NCBI GenBank assembly: GCA_947178085.1
Contig: CAMWWS010000016.1
Coordinates: 1 to 16,968, forward strand
DNA length: 16,968 nt
DNA from: an uncultured Lachnospiraceae bacterium
GTDB lineage: Bacteria; Bacillota_A; Clostridia; Lachnospirales; Lachnospiraceae
Reading direction: 5' to 3'
The position numbers and the translations under genes are program-made. The notes beneath the pieces are model-generated. The model was given only the letters and a program-made list of their open reading frames with translations, ran no database searches and had not been told where the DNA came from. Position 1 is the first letter of the stretch; each line of letters starts with the position of its first letter. Of the stretch, positions 14,976 through 16,968 are shown piece by piece.

Positions 14976-16264
14976 CAGATTGGCTTATTTTATTTTCAAA
15001 TATCGCAGCCGGAAGTGTGAGAACGATTATAGGTCTGCTTCTTATTTTTCGGTTGTTGGCATCCAAAAAGCCGGGCAGGAACAGTGTAATAACAGCTGTT
15101 GCCGGCATTGTTGTAATTTCTGCGATATTGTCTGTAACAGGATTACCGGATTTCTATCGCATGGTGTCAGAAATAGTCTGGATTGTTGTATGCGCAGGTT
15201 ATTTGCAAAATACAGATACCAGAATGAGCCTTTTTTTGAGCATTTTCTATGAGATTGCGATTTCTTTGGGTCAATTTCTTGTAGCTGCATGGTCAGGCGT
15301 GATATTGCACTTATCCGCATTTCCTGATTACGGCACAGCATGCGGGCAAATTTCTATATGGCTTTTTCATGCACTGCTGATTGCCGGCACACTGTATATT
15401 GGAAAAAAGCAGAATATGACAGGAAAAGAAGCGTTTCGCTTTGCGTCTGTTATCGTTGTTGCAGCTTTTATCGCAGTGATCACTTTATCACAGCAGACAA
15501 TACTTCCCATTGCAGACGACACTCTGGATATGTGGACGATTTTGGCAATTGTTTTAATGATGTCCGTTTTGATATTCAACATGAACCGACAATATGAGGT
15601 TGAAAAAGAACTTGCCAGGTTAAAAACAGAACAGGCGGAGCTGTTGGAACGTGATTACACTACCTTGAACAATGCTTATGCAATCAATGCAAAATTATTC
15701 CATGATTTTCATAACCATATCGGAATTTTGCGGCAGCTTCTTTCCCATACAAAATTAGAAGAAGCTATGCAGTACCTTGATGAACTAAAGGCTCCGGTAC
15801 AGGAAATGACTGAAACCGTATGGACGGGCGATGAAACGGTGGACTATATTATTAACAGTAAAGCCGTAACAGCAAAAGAACATAACATACAGTATCAGGT
15901 GCAAGTTGAATTTCCACGTCATACAAACCTGCGAAGCTCTGATTTATGTGCAGTATTGGGGAATCTCTTAGATAATGCGTTAGAAGCAGCCGGACTGGTA
16001 CCGGAAAAAGAGGAACGGTTTATCCGGCTTACAATACGTCGTATCAACCAAATGTTAATCATAAAAGTAGAGAACAGCTTTTATAGTCCCCCTATTTTCC
16101 AAGACGGTGTTTTAACAACATCAAAAGTAAAAAACGGTCTGCATGGCTGGGGGCTGAAAAGCGCGCAGACTGCTGCTGGGAAGTATGACGGTACAGTACA
16201 GACTTCTTATAAAGATAATGTATTCAAAGCCGTCGCTACGCTATCCTATCAATGCGTGTCGTGA
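14972..16264 (+). CDS. GHKL sensor histidine kinase (AgrC-like)
   Basis: 430 residues. About six membrane segments (1-~205) form a sensor with no recognisable extracellular domain. They are followed by a coiled-coil linker (QYEVEKELARLKTEQAELLERD), a dimerisation helix with H244 in KLFHDFHNH, and a GHKL ATPase with N-box NLLDNALEAA (331-340) and G-box HGWGLKSA (391-398). This matches AgrC-type kinases that usually sense secreted peptides. The ATG at 14972 overlaps the response regulator TGA by 4 nt; an upstream in-frame TTG at 14957 is less likely. No agrB/agrD-type processing or peptide gene is present, so the signal is unknown. Confidence 0.92.
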   Translation: MTDWLILFSNIAAGSVRTIIGLLLIFRLLASKKPGRNSVITAVAGIVVISAILSVTGLPDFYRMVSEIVWIVVCAGYLQNTDTRMSLFLSIFYEIAISLGQFLVAAWSGVILHLSAFPDYGTACGQISIWLFHALLIAGTLYIGKKQNMTGKEAFRFASVIVVAAFIAVITLSQQTILPIADDTLDMWTILAIVLMMSVLIFNMNRQYEVEKELARLKTEQAELLERDYTTLNNAYAINAKLFHDFHNHIGILRQLLSHTKLEEAMQYLDELKAPVQEMTETVWTGDETVDYIINSKAVTAKEHNIQYQVQVEFPRHTNLRSSDLCAVLGNLLDNALEAAGLVPEKEERFIRLTIRRINQMLIIKVENSFYSPPIFQDGVLTTSKVKNGLHGWGLKSAQTAAGKYDGTVQTSYKDNVFKAVATLSYQCVS

Positions 16265-16294
16265 ATCATTTAGACAAAAAGCGAATCTTTTGCT

Positions 16295-16323
16295 AGACGA
16301 GTGCTCGTGCACTCGTCTTTTTT
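16295..16323 (+). terminator. Rho-independent terminator of the two-component operon
   Basis: A perfect 10-bp stem, AGACGAGTGC / GCACTCGTCT, with loop TCGT, followed by a run of six T. It lies about 30 nt past the kinase stop codon and cleanly ends the operon, so the small membrane protein and ABC gene downstream have their own start of transcription. I see no strong consensus promoter in 16324-16411. Confidence 0.93.
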
Positions 16324-16426
16324 ATGGTCAAAAACCTACCGATTACGGACATTTCCGCACTAGTATCTTTTTTCGGTTATGATACAGATACAACAAAACT
16401 AAGAACACGTAGGGGAGGTAACAATT

Positions 16427-16603
16427 ATGCGTCATGTATATATTCGTGGAATTTTAGGGTTGATTTGGCTGGCGGCAGCTATCGTAAGCGGCATATCCGG
16501 AAATTTTGAAATGAGCGCGCTCTATGTCATTTTAGGCGGCGTATTCCTGTATTCTGCTTACGCAACATGGAAAAAAGATAAAGACAACAAGGGAGACAGA
16601 TAA
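16427..16603 (+). CDS. Small two-helix membrane protein
   Basis: 58 residues, too short for many gene finders. It starts MRHVYIRGILGLIWLAAAIV and has two hydrophobic helices (~8-24 and ~30-46), ending in a charged tail (WKKDKDNKGDR). The ATG follows the strong site GGGGAGGT. Its stop codon is one base before the ABC ATPase start, so they are cotranscribed. No family recognised; it may be a small accessory subunit of the ABC transporter. Confidence 0.75.
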   Translation: MRHVYIRGILGLIWLAAAIVSGISGNFEMSALYVILGGVFLYSAYATWKKDKDNKGDR

Positions 16604-16604
16604 A

Positions 16605-16968
16605 ATGGGCGCAGTTCTTTTGACAGTCAAAAATTTAAGTGCATGGTACAGTAACGAGAAAATGGTGTTGGCCGATTTTTCTCTGGAATTAGCCGGGCAT
16701 GAAGCAGTAGGCCTGATCGGGCTGAATGGAGCCGGAAAAACGACATTTTTGAAAGTGCTGTCAGGTTTGCTTCCTACTTTTCGCTCTGAGGGTATTTTGT
16801 TTTCCGGTAAACCTGTAACTCCAAGGGAACGAGCGTTCAAGATGCAGCGTTACACGGTATTTGCAGAGGATAATTCTTTCCCATATTTTACCTTCCGGGA
16901 ATATTTATCTTACGTGTTCTCCGCTTACAAAAAAGAGATACCCGATATATCAGAACTGGTACAAGGAT
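16605..16968 (+). CDS. ABC transporter ATP-binding protein (partial, runs off window)
   Basis: The first 121 codons of an ATPase: first strand LLTVKNLSAWYSNEK, Walker A GLNGAGKTTF (about residues 38-47), and the Q-loop region RYTVFAEDNSFPYFTFREYL, with E replacing the usual Q side in this variant. The signature, Walker B and H-loop lie beyond the right edge. The ATG has AAGGGAGACAG about 10 nt upstream. Together with the preceding small membrane protein, and likely permease genes beyond the edge, it would form an ABC-2-type exporter next to the two-component system, a common sensing-plus-export arrangement. Substrate unknown. Confidence 0.88.
   Translation, partial: MGAVLLTVKNLSAWYSNEKMVLADFSLELAGHEAVGLIGLNGAGKTTFLKVLSGLLPTFRSEGILFSGKPVTPRERAFKMQRYTVFAEDNSFPYFTFREYLSYVFSAYKKEIPDISELVQG

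Overview
The window looks like a chromosomal segment of a low-to-moderate-GC Gram-positive anaerobe, most likely a gut Clostridia/Lachnospiraceae-type bacterium. This is inferred from strong AAGGAGG-type ribosome sites, SigA-type TTGACA/TATAAT promoters with 17-nt spacers, an AgrA/AgrC-like two-component pair and polysaccharide-utilisation enzymes. No species can be fixed from sequence alone. No rRNA, tRNA, CRISPR array, transposase or integrase was seen.

Left part (1-5000): a MATE efflux pump (minus) with a consensus promoter; an ECF-type sigma factor with a C-terminal extension of about 340 residues (minus); a GH26 beta-mannanase-like enzyme without signal peptide (plus), divergent from the sigma gene; and a 206-residue coiled-coil acidic protein (minus) that converges on the mannanase gene. 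Its likely terminator hairpin lies inside the 3' end of the mannanase gene.

Middle part (5079-12231), all on the minus strand. In transcription order: an HTH-only AraC-type regulator overlapping a ClpP paralogue by ATGA and ending at a terminator; then a separate promoter driving a stand-alone LanC-like protein and an NhaC-type Na+/H+ antiporter; then a small complete transcription unit (promoter, near-ideal ribosome site, 58-codon ORF, terminator); then an ABC-2 exporter (two permeases plus ATPase). The terminators after clpP and after the 58-codon ORF are near copies of each other over 58 bp. A segment inside the 58-codon ORF can pair with the terminator arm and loop in 17 of 18 positions. 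The small gene may therefore be a leader/attenuator for the ABC exporter, or a short peptide linked to the LanC protein. This block is the most interesting part of the window.

Right part (12315-16968): a GH13 neopullulanase/cyclomaltodextrinase-type enzyme (minus), divergent from a LytTR response regulator and GHKL histidine kinase pair (plus, ATGA overlap, own promoter, strong terminator). This is followed by a two-TM mini-protein and the start of an ABC ATPase that runs off the window.
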